From NCBI RefSeq assembly GCF_001651855.1, contig NZ_LNQC01000060.1, positions 1-41,663 on the forward strand: DNA of 41,663 bases. The letters run 5' to 3'. The stretch is from Sinorhizobium americanum (GTDB lineage: Bacteria > Pseudomonadota > Alphaproteobacteria > Rhizobiales > Rhizobiaceae). Below the pieces are notes generated by a model. It was not told the DNA's origin, did not search any database, and saw nothing but the letters and a program-made list of their open reading frames with translations. Shown here piece after piece: positions 8,541 to 17,370 of the stretch. The position numbers were made by a program, and so were the translations under genes. Within the stretch, counting starts at the first letter, position 1; each line of letters starts with the position of its first letter.

Positions 8541-9566
8541 ATGCTTTCGAATAAAATTGCCGGAATTCTGAAACTGTCGCTCGTGCTCGGTAGCGTGCAG
8601 CTTGGTGCTGCTGGTCTCGCTCAGGCAGACACCACACTTCTGAACGTGTCCTATGATCCAACGCGGGAACTCTATAAGGATTTCAACGCCGCCTTCGCGG
8701 AAAAATGGAAGACCGATACGGGCGAAACCGTAACAATCCAGACCTCGCATGGCGGCTCGGGCAAGCAGGCCCGCTCGGTGATCGACGGTCTCGAGGCCGA
8801 TGTGGTGACGCTGGCGCTCGAAGCCGATATCGACGCGATCGCCAAGGCGACCGGCAAGATACCCGCCGACTGGAAGACCCGCCTGGAAAACAACAGCGCG
8901 CCCTATACGTCGACAATCGTCTTCCTGGTCCGCAAGGGTAACCCGAAGGGGATCAAGGATTGGAGCGACCTGACCAAGGAAGGCATCCAGGTCATCACCC
9001 CGAATCCGAAGACCTCGGGCGGCGCCCGCTGGAACTTCCTCGCCGCCTGGGCCTGGGCGCGCGCCGCCAACAACGGCGACGATGGCAAGGCGCAGGAATA
9101 CGTGACGCAGCTCTTCAAGCACGTTCCGGTGCTGGATACCGGCGCGCGCGGCGCAACCACCACCTTCGTGCAGCGCGGCCTCGGCGACGTGCTGCTGGCC
9201 TGGGAGAACGAAGCCTATCTTTCGCTCGAGGAACTCGGCCCCGACAATTTCGAAATCGTCACGCCTTCGATCTCGATCAAGGCGGAGCCGCCGGTGGCGC
9301 TCGTCGACGGCAATGTCGACGCGAAGGGCACCCGCAAGGTGGCGGAAGCCTACCTCAACTATCTCTACAGCGATGCCGGCCAGAAGCTCGCCGCCAAGCA
9401 CTATTACCGGCCGTTCAAGCCGGAGCTTGCCGACCCGAAGGACACCGCCCGCTTCGCCGACGTGAAACTCGTCACTATTGACGAATTCGGCGGTTGGAAG
9501 GAAGCTCAGCCGAAATTCTTCGCCGATGGCGGGGTCTTCGACCAGATCTACAAGCCGGGACAATAA
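8541..9566 (+). CDS. sbp: sulfate ABC transporter periplasmic sulfate-binding protein, copy 2
   Basis: A 341-residue sulfate-binding protein with a signal peptide ending QA-DTT. It is a close paralogue of the gene at 6186, with the same length and near-identical DNA at the 3' end. All family motifs are intact, including [25 protein letters not shown] and [16 protein letters not shown], so this is probably the functional copy. The ATG at 8541 has GGAGG nine bases upstream (8531-8535 region); both copies share the layout ATGGAG...ATG, which supports starting at the second ATG. It captures periplasmic sulfate for CysA and permeases not present here. The AT-rich patch before it points to its own promoter. 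Confidence 0.93.
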   Translation: MLSNKIAGILKLSLVLGSVQLGAAGLAQADTTLLNVSYDPTRELYKDFNAAFAEKWKTDTGETVTIQTSHGGSGKQARSVIDGLEADVVTLALEADIDAIAKATGKIPADWKTRLENNSAPYTSTIVFLVRKGNPKGIKDWSDLTKEGIQVITPNPKTSGGARWNFLAAWAWARAANNGDDGKAQEYVTQLFKHVPVLDTGARGATTTFVQRGLGDVLLAWENEAYLSLEELGPDNFEIVTPSISIKAEPPVALVDGNVDAKGTRKVAEAYLNYLYSDAGQKLAAKHYYRPFKPELADPKDTARFADVKLVTIDEFGGWKEAQPKFFADGGVFDQIYKPGQ

Positions 9567-9683
9567 CAGCATATGACCATTCGCAGCAGCACGCGAATGG
9601 CGGTTTCGGCAGCCGAGCGTCATTCCGGATTTCCGGACTGGCGCTCAGGGTCCGAAGAAAAATGTTGTCCATTATTTAGATGA

Positions 9684-9702
9684 AATTAGTAGATTATTAT
9701 TT
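9684..9702 (+). promoter_or_regulatory. TAGATT-type AT-rich motif before ssuA
   Basis: AATTAGTAGATTATTATTT lies about 125 bases before ssuA, in an AT-rich patch (9660-9705) within otherwise GC-rich DNA. It shares TAGATTAT with the motif before ssuD (2437). TTGTCC at 9665-9670 could be a weak -35. The long distance to the start leaves a structured leader of over 100 bases. Confidence 0.4.
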
Positions 9703-9824
9703 GAGAGAGATGTCTTCGAGCCCGTAAAGTGGCACATCGGCAATCTCCATTGCAGTTGCCGGCTCGCGGGGCCGTAGGTGGCAGCCTTGTCGGTCAGGAT
9801 GCACTGCTTTTGGGAGACCAATCG

Positions 9825-10766
9825 ATGAACGCAGCTATACGGTACCTTGCAAAGATTGCCCTCGCCGGGGGTATCGCTCTTGGCCTCGCCACGGTTGCCG
9901 ATGCGCAGGACAAGATCGTCAGGATAGGGTTCCAGAAGTACGGCACGCTCATTCTGCTGAAGACAAAGGGGTTGCTCGAGGAAAAGCTGGAGCCGCAGGG
10001 CTATACGGTCGAGTGGACGGAATTTCCCGCCGGACCGCAACTCCTCGAGGCGCTCAACGTAGGTTCCGTCGATTTCGGTACGACGGGTGAAGCGCCTCCC
10101 ATCTTTGCGCAGGCGGCCGGGGCCCCGCTCGTCTATGTCGGCTATGAGCCGCCGGCCCCGGAAGCGGAAGCAATCATCGTCCCGAAGGATAGCCCGCTCA
10201 AAGGGGTTGCCGACCTCAAGGGCAAGAAGGTCGCGCTGAACAAGGGCTCGAACGTCCACTATCTCTTGGTCAAGGCGCTCGAGAAGGCAGGGCTCTCCTA
10301 TTCCGACATAGAAGTTTCATTCCTGCCGCCAGCGGATGCGCGCGCCGCCTTCGAAAAGGGCGCCGTCGACGCCTGGGTGATTTGGGAGCCGTTCCTCGCA
10401 GCCGCCGAAGCCGCTACAGGCGCGAGACAGCTCACGAATGGCACCGGCGTGGTGGACAACCACGAGTTCTATCTCGCTTCGCGGAACTTCATCAATGCGC
10501 ATCCCGAGGTGGTCGATACCATTGTCGCGTCGCTTGGCGAGGTGGACACCTGGATCAATGCCAACCGCAGCGACGTTGCCGAGCAGTTCTCCCCGGCACT
10601 CGGTCTTCCGAAGGAGGTGCTCGAAGTCGCCGTCGAGCGGCGGCAATACGGCGTAAAGCCGATCACGCCGGAGGTGGTCGCCGCGCAGCAGAAGATCGCC
10701 GACGTGTTTCATGAGCTCGGTCTGATCCCGTCGGCGATCAAGATCGCCGACGCAGTCCAGAAGTGA
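9825..10766 (+). CDS. ssuA: aliphatic sulfonate ABC transporter substrate-binding protein SsuA
   Basis: A 313-residue periplasmic protein of the SsuA/TauA/NMT1 type. It has a signal peptide ending ADA-QDKIVRIGFQKYG, followed by GTLILLKTKGLLEEKL, VEWTEFPAGPQLLEALN, DFGTTGEAPPIFAQAAG and DAWVIWEPFLAAAE, all typical of aliphatic sulfonate binders. GGGAG eight bases before the ATG at 9825 fixes the start; the longer in-frame version lacks a signal peptide at its N-terminus. It is the first gene of ssuA-ssuC-ssuB and should feed SsuD (2554) with alkanesulfonates. Confidence 0.94.
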   Translation: MNAAIRYLAKIALAGGIALGLATVADAQDKIVRIGFQKYGTLILLKTKGLLEEKLEPQGYTVEWTEFPAGPQLLEALNVGSVDFGTTGEAPPIFAQAAGAPLVYVGYEPPAPEAEAIIVPKDSPLKGVADLKGKKVALNKGSNVHYLLVKALEKAGLSYSDIEVSFLPPADARAAFEKGAVDAWVIWEPFLAAAEAATGARQLTNGTGVVDNHEFYLASRNFINAHPEVVDTIVASLGEVDTWINANRSDVAEQFSPALGLPKEVLEVAVERRQYGVKPITPEVVAAQQKIADVFHELGLIPSAIKIADAVQK

Positions 10767-10806
10767 CCGGCGGCAACGAAACCATGCCGGCGAGAAAGGC
10801 GTCCTG

Positions 10807-11622
10807 ATGGCAACCCGTTTACCCCAACCCAGAAGCGCGGCGGCACTTACGTTCCTGGCTTCCTGGGCGCTGCCGCTGGGTCTTCTGGTCATATGGGAGA
10901 TCGCCTCGCGCAGCGGACTATTGTCGATGCGTCTCCTGCCGGCGCCGAGCGCTGTCGCCGCGGCCTTTTTGGAAAGCGTGCGCAACGGCACGCTCCTGAC
11001 GAACGCTGCGATCTCGACGGAACGGGCTTTGAAGGGCCTCATCATCGGTGGCGGGATAGGTTTTGCCCTCGGCATCCTGGCCGGAATTTCACGGCTTGTC
11101 GAAGTCGTGTTCGACACCTCGATGCAGATGCTCCGCAACGTACCGCATCTTGCCATCATCCCGCTCGTCATCCTGTGGTTCGGAATCGGCGAGGAGGCGA
11201 AAATCTTTCTCGTGGCTATAGGAACCGCCTTTCCGCTTTACCTGAATACGTTTCACGGAATACGCACGATCGACGTCCGCTTGATCGAGATGGCACGTGT
11301 TTACGGGCTCGGCCGCCTGGCTCTGTTCTGGCGGGTGATCCTTCCGGGCGCTTTGCCGTCAATCCTGGTCGGTCTGCGATTTTCCCTCGGCATTATGTGG
11401 TTGACCCTCATCGTCGCCGAGACGATCTCGTCGACCTCGGGTATCGGCTACATGACCATGAACGCGCGGGAATTTCTGCAGACCGATGTCGTCGTGCTCG
11501 GCGTCATCGTCTATGCGCTGCTCGGCAAGGCTGCCGATACCATCACCCGCCTGATTGAGGCACGCGCGCTCGCCTGGCATCCCGCCTATCGAATGAACCC
11601 AACCGGGGAAGCGATATCATGA
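10807..11622 (+). CDS. ssuC: aliphatic sulfonate ABC transporter permease SsuC
   Basis: A 271-residue inner-membrane permease of the BPD_transp_1 family with about six membrane segments. The coupling EAA loop is visible as IEMARVYGLGRLALFWRVILPGALPSILVGL (about residues 160-190). The N-terminal LPLGLLVIWEIASRSGLLS and LLPAPSAV segments are typical SsuC. It lies 40 bases after ssuA with GAAAGG upstream, and its stop overlaps the start of ssuB by four bases (ATGA), indicating translational coupling. Confidence 0.94.
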   Translation: MATRLPQPRSAAALTFLASWALPLGLLVIWEIASRSGLLSMRLLPAPSAVAAAFLESVRNGTLLTNAAISTERALKGLIIGGGIGFALGILAGISRLVEVVFDTSMQMLRNVPHLAIIPLVILWFGIGEEAKIFLVAIGTAFPLYLNTFHGIRTIDVRLIEMARVYGLGRLALFWRVILPGALPSILVGLRFSLGIMWLTLIVAETISSTSGIGYMTMNAREFLQTDVVVLGVIVYALLGKAADTITRLIEARALAWHPAYRMNPTGEAIS

Positions 11623-12449
11623 GCGAGCCTGCATCCCATCTTCGTGTGCGTGGCCGGCCCCTTCTCCGGGAAGTGCCGGGTCCGACCGAGCGGACCGTCG
11701 TCAGCGAGCTGATTCCGCGGAAGCAGGAGGAACGGCCGGTAAATGGGAAGACCGTGCTCCTCGACGGATTGTCGAAATCGTTCGCGAGCAGGCGAGTGCT
11801 CTCGCGGCTGAATCTGGAGATTCCGGCCGGCCAATTGCTGGCGATCGTCGGGCGATCCGGTTGTGGCAAGTCCACGCTTCTGCGTCTCATTGCCGGACTC
11901 GACCGGCCGAGCAGCGGTGTGATTTCAGTGGGCGGTGCTGAGGTAAAGTCGCTTCAGTCGAATGTGCGGCTCCTGTTTCAAGATGCGAGGCTGCTTCCCT
12001 GGCATCGGGTGATCAGCAATGTCGGCATCGCTCGGACAAAGAATTGGCGCGATAGCGCCGCGGCGGCTCTAGCCGATGTCGGGCTTGCAGATCGGGCGAA
12101 CGACTGGCCGGCTGTTCTTTCGGGGGGTCAGGCCCAGCGCGTGGCCCTCGCGCGCGCATTGGTGAGCCGGCCGGGCGTCCTCCTGCTGGACGAACCCTTC
12201 GGGGCTCTCGATGCCCTCACGCGCATGGAGATGCACCGCCTGCTGGAACGCATCTGGTACGAGCACGGCTTTACGACGGTTCTGATCACGCATGATGTCG
12301 CCGAGGCGGTCGCACTTGCCGATCGGGTGATCGTCCTGCGCGACGGCGGGATCGCCCTCGACATGCCGATCGACCTTCCCCGCCCGCGTCGTGGGGCAGC
12401 GGACACCGCAGCCGTCTCATTGCAGGCGCGAATTCTCGACGAGGTATAG
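11619..12449 (+). CDS. ssuB: aliphatic sulfonate ABC transporter ATPase SsuB
   Basis: A 276-residue ABC ATPase of the SsuB subfamily. After a roughly 45-residue N-terminal extension come Walker A GRSGCGKSTLL (about residues 84-94), a Q-loop in RLLFQDARLLPWHRV, signature [14 protein letters not shown], Walker [14 protein letters not shown], and an H-loop THDVAEAVALADRV. The LFQDARLLPW sequence is characteristic of SsuB/TauB/NrtD importers. The start overlaps ssuC by four bases. With SsuA and SsuC it forms a complete sulfonate importer. Confidence 0.94.
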   Translation: MSEPASHLRVRGRPLLREVPGPTERTVVSELIPRKQEERPVNGKTVLLDGLSKSFASRRVLSRLNLEIPAGQLLAIVGRSGCGKSTLLRLIAGLDRPSSGVISVGGAEVKSLQSNVRLLFQDARLLPWHRVISNVGIARTKNWRDSAAAALADVGLADRANDWPAVLSGGQAQRVALARALVSRPGVLLLDEPFGALDALTRMEMHRLLERIWYEHGFTTVLITHDVAEAVALADRVIVLRDGGIALDMPIDLPRPRRGAADTAAVSLQARILDEV

Positions 12450-12585
12450 GCGAACCATGGCCGCGTCGGCATTGGAAATGGACCCCAATCCGCTGCCAGT
12501 GACAAAACTTCGAGCACGAGCACGTGGAAGCACTTGGCATGCCGGATGTAAGTGGCTGCCAGTCCTCGCGAAGGAGATCGCGCGC

Positions 12586-13221
12586 ATGAGACCACTGGTT
12601 CCGGACATCGAAACACTCATTCTTCCGGGGCTCAATGGATCGCCCGAAGAACATTGGCAGCGTCATTGGGCGCGCGACAATAGGGACAGCCAAATTGTCG
12701 AGCAGGACAACTGGACCTGTCCCGATCTGGACAATTGGATGGGGTGCCTCGAAAGCGCCATTGAAGCCAGCCCGGGCGATATCGGGCTGGTCGCCCATAG
12801 CCTCGGCTGCGTGCTTGCTGCAAACCTTGCGAACCATCCCCTTGCATCACGCGTACGTTGCGCACTGCTGGTGGCGCCATGTGACCTCGAAACGACGGAG
12901 GAGCTGCATCCCTGCGCAATAAATTTCGGCGACATGCCACGCTGGCGACTGCCGTTCCCGAGCCTCGTCGTCGGAAGTCTTAATGATCCCTACATGTCAG
13001 TGGAAAGATTACGGCTTACGGCACGATATTGGGGCAGTGCGCTCATCGATCTCGGCGAGGCCGGGCATATCAACATCGCGAGCGGCTTCGGTCGCTGGCA
13101 AGTTGGATATGCCTTATTCGACCTTCTCAGGTCATCGAGCGAGCGTTTGTCTACTGAGCGACGACCGAAGGACGAGCTATTCCCGAGAGCGTTCACCGGT
13201 GCGCGTCTCGCCCCGAACTAG
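12586..13221 (+). CDS. RBBP9/YdeN-type serine hydrolase
   Basis: A 211-residue alpha/beta hydrolase of the RBBP9/YdeN family. LPGLNGSPEEHWQRHW near the N-terminus is the family hallmark, VAHSLGC holds the nucleophile serine, SLNDPY the acid, and EAGHINIASGFG the catalytic histidine. Catalytic residues are all present, but the natural ester or amide is unknown for the family. The ATG at 12586 has AAGGAG nine bases upstream; longer in-frame starts overlap the end of ssuB. It is 136 bases after ssuB and likely on the same transcript. Members of this family are often found in sulfur-utilisation clusters, which fits the context but gives no substrate. Confidence 0.85.
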   Translation: MRPLVPDIETLILPGLNGSPEEHWQRHWARDNRDSQIVEQDNWTCPDLDNWMGCLESAIEASPGDIGLVAHSLGCVLAANLANHPLASRVRCALLVAPCDLETTEELHPCAINFGDMPRWRLPFPSLVVGSLNDPYMSVERLRLTARYWGSALIDLGEAGHINIASGFGRWQVGYALFDLLRSSSERLSTERRPKDELFPRAFTGARLAPN

Positions 13222-13573
13222 AGCTGGGTGGGCCACCTGTCTCTGCGTTTGCTTTTGCTTTTGCCGCATTCTGCAGTCAGGTGATTGCACCCGGCTGCAG
13301 AATGCGTCCAGTGAGAGGGAAGATCACAGAGGCTATTGCAGCATGGCCGTGGAGGATTTCAGCCATCAGCAACAGCCGTGAGCCGCACCCCGCGGGCAAG
13401 AGGTCGCTCCGACCCAGCCCTTGACGGAAATTCCAGCGCGGAGAGGTGACATCGAAGGCAGTGACAATTTCGGTAGGCCGGGATCCCGCACTGCCCATGC
13501 GGGCTGGTAACGAGGCTAATAACGCGTCGGTCGCTGTCCAATTTGACGAACTTAGGCGTCTTTCCGGATGATT
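13222..13573. other. convergent intergenic region without a recognised gene
   Basis: A 352-base stretch between the serine hydrolase (+) and the desaturase (-). It holds the perfect 12-base inverted repeat at 13265-13306 and a TTTTGC-repeated patch before it. Two minus-strand frames (13277-13498 and 13359-13577) are open and have fair codon use, but neither shows a domain. The region may contain a decayed gene that once followed the desaturase. Confidence 0.4.
13265..13306. repeat. perfect 12-base inverted repeat
   Basis: CGCATTCTGCAG (13265-13276) and CTGCAGAATGCG (13295-13306) are exact reverse complements around an 18-base loop. It lies between two convergent genes, where a bidirectional terminator would be expected. 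However, no T-run follows the stem on either strand; the left flank is T-rich on + and so A-rich on the minus transcript. It may still act as a rho-independent-like stem or transcript-protecting hairpin. Confidence 0.55.
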
Positions 13574-14500
13574 TCATCGATGTCGCGGATGCCGCGGATC
13601 GTCATGCGGGTTCAGGAGAAATCGCCGGACAATTTCGAGGTAGCTGTTGTAGACCAGCCCGCCGTTCAGGGCGACGAGAGCATCTCTGTTCTGGCGGTAG
13701 ATCGCAGGTATCCGGTACCAGGGAATGCCTGGCCGGCTGTGATGCAGGACGTGCAGGTTGTTGTGCAGAAACAGCAAACCAAGGAGCCTGCTGTTTTCGA
13801 CGATCGCCGTACGCTCCTCGTGATTGTCGGCATAGCGATGCTCGGCATAGGAGCGAAGCCGTGTAAGTGCTGCGCCGCCGTAGATGAAGCCAAACACGTA
13901 AAGCCAAAGAGGCATATCGCAGACCAGCAAAACCCAAGCGAGCACAGCTGCCACACCCGCACTGTGGCTCAGCCAGATCCTCCGACGTTCGCGGCCTTCT
14001 TCAAAGACCACGCGCAGTTCCTGGGCAAGGAAGTTCAGGATCATTATGGCCGGGCCAATCGCCAGCCGGCCGAGCAGGGTGCTGTTCCATGCGGCGAGCA
14101 ACCGCCCGAAAGCTCCGAGCCGATCCCAGGCGGCCTTTGTGAAGTAAGAGGACTCCGGATCTTCTATCGGGTCGGTCAGGTGCTCGTCGCGGTGATGGGT
14201 GAGGTGGCTATCCTTGTAGATCGCATAGGGAAGCCACAAGGACAGTGGTGCCCAGCCGATCGCATCGTTTATCCGCCGATTGCGGGTAGGATGGCCATGC
14301 ATCACTTCGTGCTGAAGCGAGCCGTGCCAGGCAATCAGCCAACTGCCAGCGGCCATGACCAGCGGCATCGGTAGTGACGCCCACCACCACGTGAGCGCCA
14401 GATAGCCGCCGTAGATGGCCCCCGAAAGCGCGACGGTCGGCCATTCCAGTCGGCTTATGGATGGGCTCTTGAGAGCAGAAAAACTGCCGATAGCCAACAC
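13574..14500 (-). CDS. membrane fatty acid desaturase family protein
   Basis: A 308-residue membrane di-iron desaturase/hydroxylase. The three histidine boxes are present in order: HGSLQHEVMHGH, HLTHHRDEH, and HNNLHVLHH, with an extra AEHR. Hydrophobic pairs flank them (for example YGGYLALTWWW and GVAAVLAWVLLVCDMPLWLYVFGF). Such enzymes use iron and oxygen to introduce double bonds or hydroxyls into acyl chains or related substrates. I prefer the GTG at 14500, which has GGAG six bases upstream. An in-frame ATG at 14560 has no ribosome site and abuts the AT-rich motif at 14563, making translation from there nearly leaderless. Its presence in a sulfur cluster is unexplained; it could modify a sulfur-containing lipid or an imported compound. 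Confidence 0.85.
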   Translation of the reverse strand: MLAIGSFSALKSPSISRLEWPTVALSGAIYGGYLALTWWWASLPMPLVMAAGSWLIAWHGSLQHEVMHGHPTRNRRINDAIGWAPLSLWLPYAIYKDSHLTHHRDEHLTDPIEDPESSYFTKAAWDRLGAFGRLLAAWNSTLLGRLAIGPAIMILNFLAQELRVVFEEGRERRRIWLSHSAGVAAVLAWVLLVCDMPLWLYVFGFIYGGAALTRLRSYAEHRYADNHEERTAIVENSRLLGLLFLHNNLHVLHHSRPGIPWYRIPAIYRQNRDALVALNGGLVYNSYLEIVRRFLLNPHDDPRHPRHR

Positions 14501-14562
14501 TCGAAACTCCGGGATATAAGGAAAGTGCTGCAAAAACAGCACTGTAATGTAATACATCATTT

Positions 14563-14579
14563 CTATAGATTACGACTAT
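14563..14579 (-). promoter_or_regulatory. TAGATT-type motif upstream of the desaturase
   Basis: CTATAGATTACGACTAT on the + strand repeats the first ten bases of the ssuD motif (CTATAGATTA) exactly and contains the inverted pair ATAG...CTAT. It lies in the 224-284 base divergent region between the desaturase (-) and the peptide-type ABC operon (+), so it may serve either. Confidence 0.4.
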
Positions 14580-14690
14580 TTAGATCAAGTGCTAGCGAGC
14601 TGCGAACGACGGATTCGCAATGCCGTTGCCAACTCAAGTGAAAATACGAAATGGCATTCCGAAATTGACCTAAGACTGAGTGGATTTAGT

Positions 14691-14706
14691 CTGTAGATTT
14701 AATGTA
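14691..14706 (+). promoter_or_regulatory. TAGATT-type motif before the peptide-type ABC operon
   Basis: CTGTAGATTTAATGTA, 79 bases before the binding-protein start, resembles the ssuD motif (CTATAGATTATAATAT). TTGACC at 14665-14670 is a possible -35 element and TACAAT at 14705-14710 a possible -10 further on. Spacing is not ideal for either pair. Confidence 0.4.
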
Positions 14707-14784
14707 CAATGAACTCTAATCGCCTTCGTTGAGGGCGCGGACCGGCCAAGTGTGGTCGGATGCCGCGAAAACTGGAGGCATCCC

Positions 14785-16347
14785 ATGACATTCAATCCGA
14801 CCCGCCGGCAGGTTCTCATCGGCGGCGCATCGCTTGCCACTGTCGTCGCCCTTGGCGGCACTCATCCGGCATTTGCAAGTGCCGATCGCACCAAGATCGT
14901 GGTGCGCGTGGAGAAGGACCTATCCAATCTCGACCCGGCGAACCGTTCCGGGCCGATCGATCTCAATGTAATCTGGTCGGTGCAGCAGGGGCTGATTTCT
15001 TTCAAACCCGGCTCGATCGAGTGGGAGCTCGACGCGGCCGAAGAGCTGGAGCAGGTCAGCGATAGGGAGATCCGTTTCAAGCTTCGCAGCGGACTGACCT
15101 TTACGGGCGGGTACGGGGAGCTGACGGCGGAGGATGTGAAATTCTCCTTCGAGCGCTTCATCAAGCCCGATGCAGAGGGCAAGCCGGTAACCTATGCCAA
15201 GGATTGGGCGGCACTCGAGCGCGTAGAAGTGACCGGTCCGCTGGAGGGGCGCATCATTCTGAAGAACCCGGCGCCGGCCCTCTACACGATCGCGCTGGCC
15301 GACGGGTCCGGACGCATCGTCTCGAAGAAAGCGTTCGAGGCGCTCGGCAAGGATATCGCCACCAAGCTGATCGGCAGCGGCCCGTACGTGCTGAAGGAAT
15401 GGACGCCGCGCGAACAGTTCGTCCTTGAAATCAACCCGGACTACAAGGGGCCGATAAAACCGCATTTCCAGCAAATCGTCGGGAAGCCGATCGGCGAGCA
15501 GAAGACCGCGGAAATCGCGTTCCGCTCCGGCGAGATCGACTTCACGGCAATCGATCCGGAAAGCGGCAAGGAGCTTGCCGGGCTGTCGGATGCGAGCGTC
15601 ACCGAGATCCCGGCGATCGACTATGTCTGGTTTGGCCCGAATATTGAAAAAGCGCCGTTCGACGACATTCGCGTGCGTCGGGCGATCCGCTATGCGGTCG
15701 ACGTCGATGCGATTCTGCGGGGCGCTTATTCCGGACTCTATCAGCGCGCCAATTCGCTCTTGGCGCCGAGCCTGCTCGGCTATTGGAAGGACGCCCCGGT
15801 CTATTCGCGTGACCTCGAGAAGGCGCAGGCGCTTCTTGCCGAAGCCGGCCATCCGAACGGCTTCAAGACGAAGCTGACCATCGAGTCCACCGCACGCTAT
15901 GAAGCGATCGCGCAGATCATTCAGGCGAATCTCGCCGAAATCGGCATCGAGGTCGAGATCGAGGCGCTGGAATCCGCCGCTTACTGGGCGCTCGGCGAGA
16001 ACGATGCCAGCAAGGACCTTGAGCTGTCACTCATAAAGTTCAACGGCAAGTTCGATCCGGGCTTCCAGACGCAATGGTTCACTTCGGCCCAGGTCGGGCA
16101 GTGGAACTGGCAGCGTTGGAAAAATGCCGAATTCGACGCGCTGCATGAGAAGGGTGGCGTCACTGTCGATCCGGCCGAACGGGAAAAGATCTATATCGAT
16201 GCCCAGAAGCTTCTCGATGAATCCGCAGCCTTTATCTGGATCACCCACAACCTCAATGCCTTTGCCTCGCGCAAATGGCTGAAGCCGGGTGTCCTGCCGA
16301 ACGGCAACAACTGGCTGTACACGGCCTTCACCGAAGCCACGGCGTGA
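14785..16347 (+). CDS. peptide/nickel-type ABC transporter substrate-binding protein
   Basis: A 520-residue family 5 (DppA/OppA-like) periplasmic binding protein. It begins with a twin-arginine type signal (TRRQVLIGGASLATVVALG), suggesting Tat export. Family segments are LTAEDVKFSFERF, GSGPYVLKEWTPRE, FDDIRVRRAIRYAVDVDAIL and ALLAEAGHPNGFKTKL. GGAGG six bases before the ATG at 14785 sets the start. It is the first gene of a five-gene importer. The substrate could be a peptide, glutathione-like compound or other organosulfur molecule; the sulfur context favours the latter, but the sequence does not decide. Confidence 0.92.
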   Translation: MTFNPTRRQVLIGGASLATVVALGGTHPAFASADRTKIVVRVEKDLSNLDPANRSGPIDLNVIWSVQQGLISFKPGSIEWELDAAEELEQVSDREIRFKLRSGLTFTGGYGELTAEDVKFSFERFIKPDAEGKPVTYAKDWAALERVEVTGPLEGRIILKNPAPALYTIALADGSGRIVSKKAFEALGKDIATKLIGSGPYVLKEWTPREQFVLEINPDYKGPIKPHFQQIVGKPIGEQKTAEIAFRSGEIDFTAIDPESGKELAGLSDASVTEIPAIDYVWFGPNIEKAPFDDIRVRRAIRYAVDVDAILRGAYSGLYQRANSLLAPSLLGYWKDAPVYSRDLEKAQALLAEAGHPNGFKTKLTIESTARYEAIAQIIQANLAEIGIEVEIEALESAAYWALGENDASKDLELSLIKFNGKFDPGFQTQWFTSAQVGQWNWQRWKNAEFDALHEKGGVTVDPAEREKIYIDAQKLLDESAAFIWITHNLNAFASRKWLKPGVLPNGNNWLYTAFTEATA

Positions 16348-16389
16348 AACCGTGCCGGTATTCGCCAAGGCTGAAAGGGGCGTCCGGCA

Positions 16390-17367
16390 ATGAGAGGCGC
16401 GCCTTTGCGGATTCATCTTGCCTTCAAGCTGGCGACGGCGCTTCTCGCCGTTGCCGGTTCTGTCGTGATCCTGATGGCATTGACGCGCCTCATACCGGGC
16501 GATCCGGCAACCGTTATTCTCGGCTCGCGCGCGACCCCGGAGGCCGTCGCCGCGCTGAACGCCCGCATCGGCCTCGACCGGCCGGTCGGCGAGCACGTGC
16601 TCGTCTTCTTCGCCCACCTTTTGTCCGGTGATCTCGGAGAGGATGTCTTCAACGGCCGCCCGGTAGCCGGGCTCGTTGCGGCGGCGCTGCCCAACACGGT
16701 GGCGCTGGCGTTCTCCGCCATGCTTTCGGCCATTCTGTTCGGCGTGCCGCTGGCGCTGTTGTCGGCGCGCAATCCCGGCGGCAAGACGGACCGTGTCGTG
16801 GCGTTCCTCAGCGTTGGTTTCATCTCTACGCCGAGCTTCGTGGTCGCAGTCTTCCTGCTCATGACGTTCTCGGTGACATTGCGCTGGTTCCCGGTACTCG
16901 GAGCAGGTGAGGCCGGTGCTGTCGGCGACCAGTTGTGGCATCTGGTGCTTCCGACCGCCGCCCTTGCCGTCGGCTGGATCGGCTACATCGCGCGCCTGTT
17001 GCGCTCGTCACTGCTGGAGGTTCTGGGTGAGAACCACATCCGCACTCTGCGCGCCTATGGCGTCAGCGAAGCGAAGATCCTGATGAAATATGCTTTGAAG
17101 CCGGCGATTCTACCGACCATCGCGATTCTCGCAATGGGGTTCGGCGAACTTCTCGGCGGCGCCGTTTTCGTCGAAGTGATCTTCAATCGGCCCGGCCTCG
17201 GCTCGCTGATCTATGACGCGATCCGCACCCGCAACTATCCGGTGGTGCAGGGTGGCGTGTTCATCACAGTGCTTCTTTACGTGCTGACCAATCTTTCTGC
17301 CGATCTGACGCAGACCCTTCTCGATCCACGCGAGCGATCCCGCCTCGCCGCAGCGCGGGGGACTTGA
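16390..17367 (+). CDS. peptide-type ABC transporter permease (DppB-like)
   Basis: A 325-residue permease with the DppB-type N-terminus (VVILMALTRLIPGDPATVILG) and six predicted membrane segments. The EAA coupling loop is ENHIRTLRAYGVSEAKILMKYALKPAILP (about residues 217-245), followed by the GAVFVEVIFNRPGLGSL periplasmic motif. AAAGGGG precedes the ATG. It sits 42 bases after the binding protein and three bases before the second permease. Confidence 0.93.
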   Translation: MRGAPLRIHLAFKLATALLAVAGSVVILMALTRLIPGDPATVILGSRATPEAVAALNARIGLDRPVGEHVLVFFAHLLSGDLGEDVFNGRPVAGLVAAALPNTVALAFSAMLSAILFGVPLALLSARNPGGKTDRVVAFLSVGFISTPSFVVAVFLLMTFSVTLRWFPVLGAGEAGAVGDQLWHLVLPTAALAVGWIGYIARLLRSSLLEVLGENHIRTLRAYGVSEAKILMKYALKPAILPTIAILAMGFGELLGGAVFVEVIFNRPGLGSLIYDAIRTRNYPVVQGGVFITVLLYVLTNLSADLTQTLLDPRERSRLAAARGT

Positions 17368-17370
17368 GCC

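Noticed and set aside
9720..9824. Possible SAM-type riboswitch before ssuA
   Set aside because: The sequence lacks the conserved core of SAM-I or SAM-II that I can recognise. Kept only as a structured leader.
13265..13306. Rho-independent terminator
   Set aside because: No T-run follows the stem on either strand and the loop is long.
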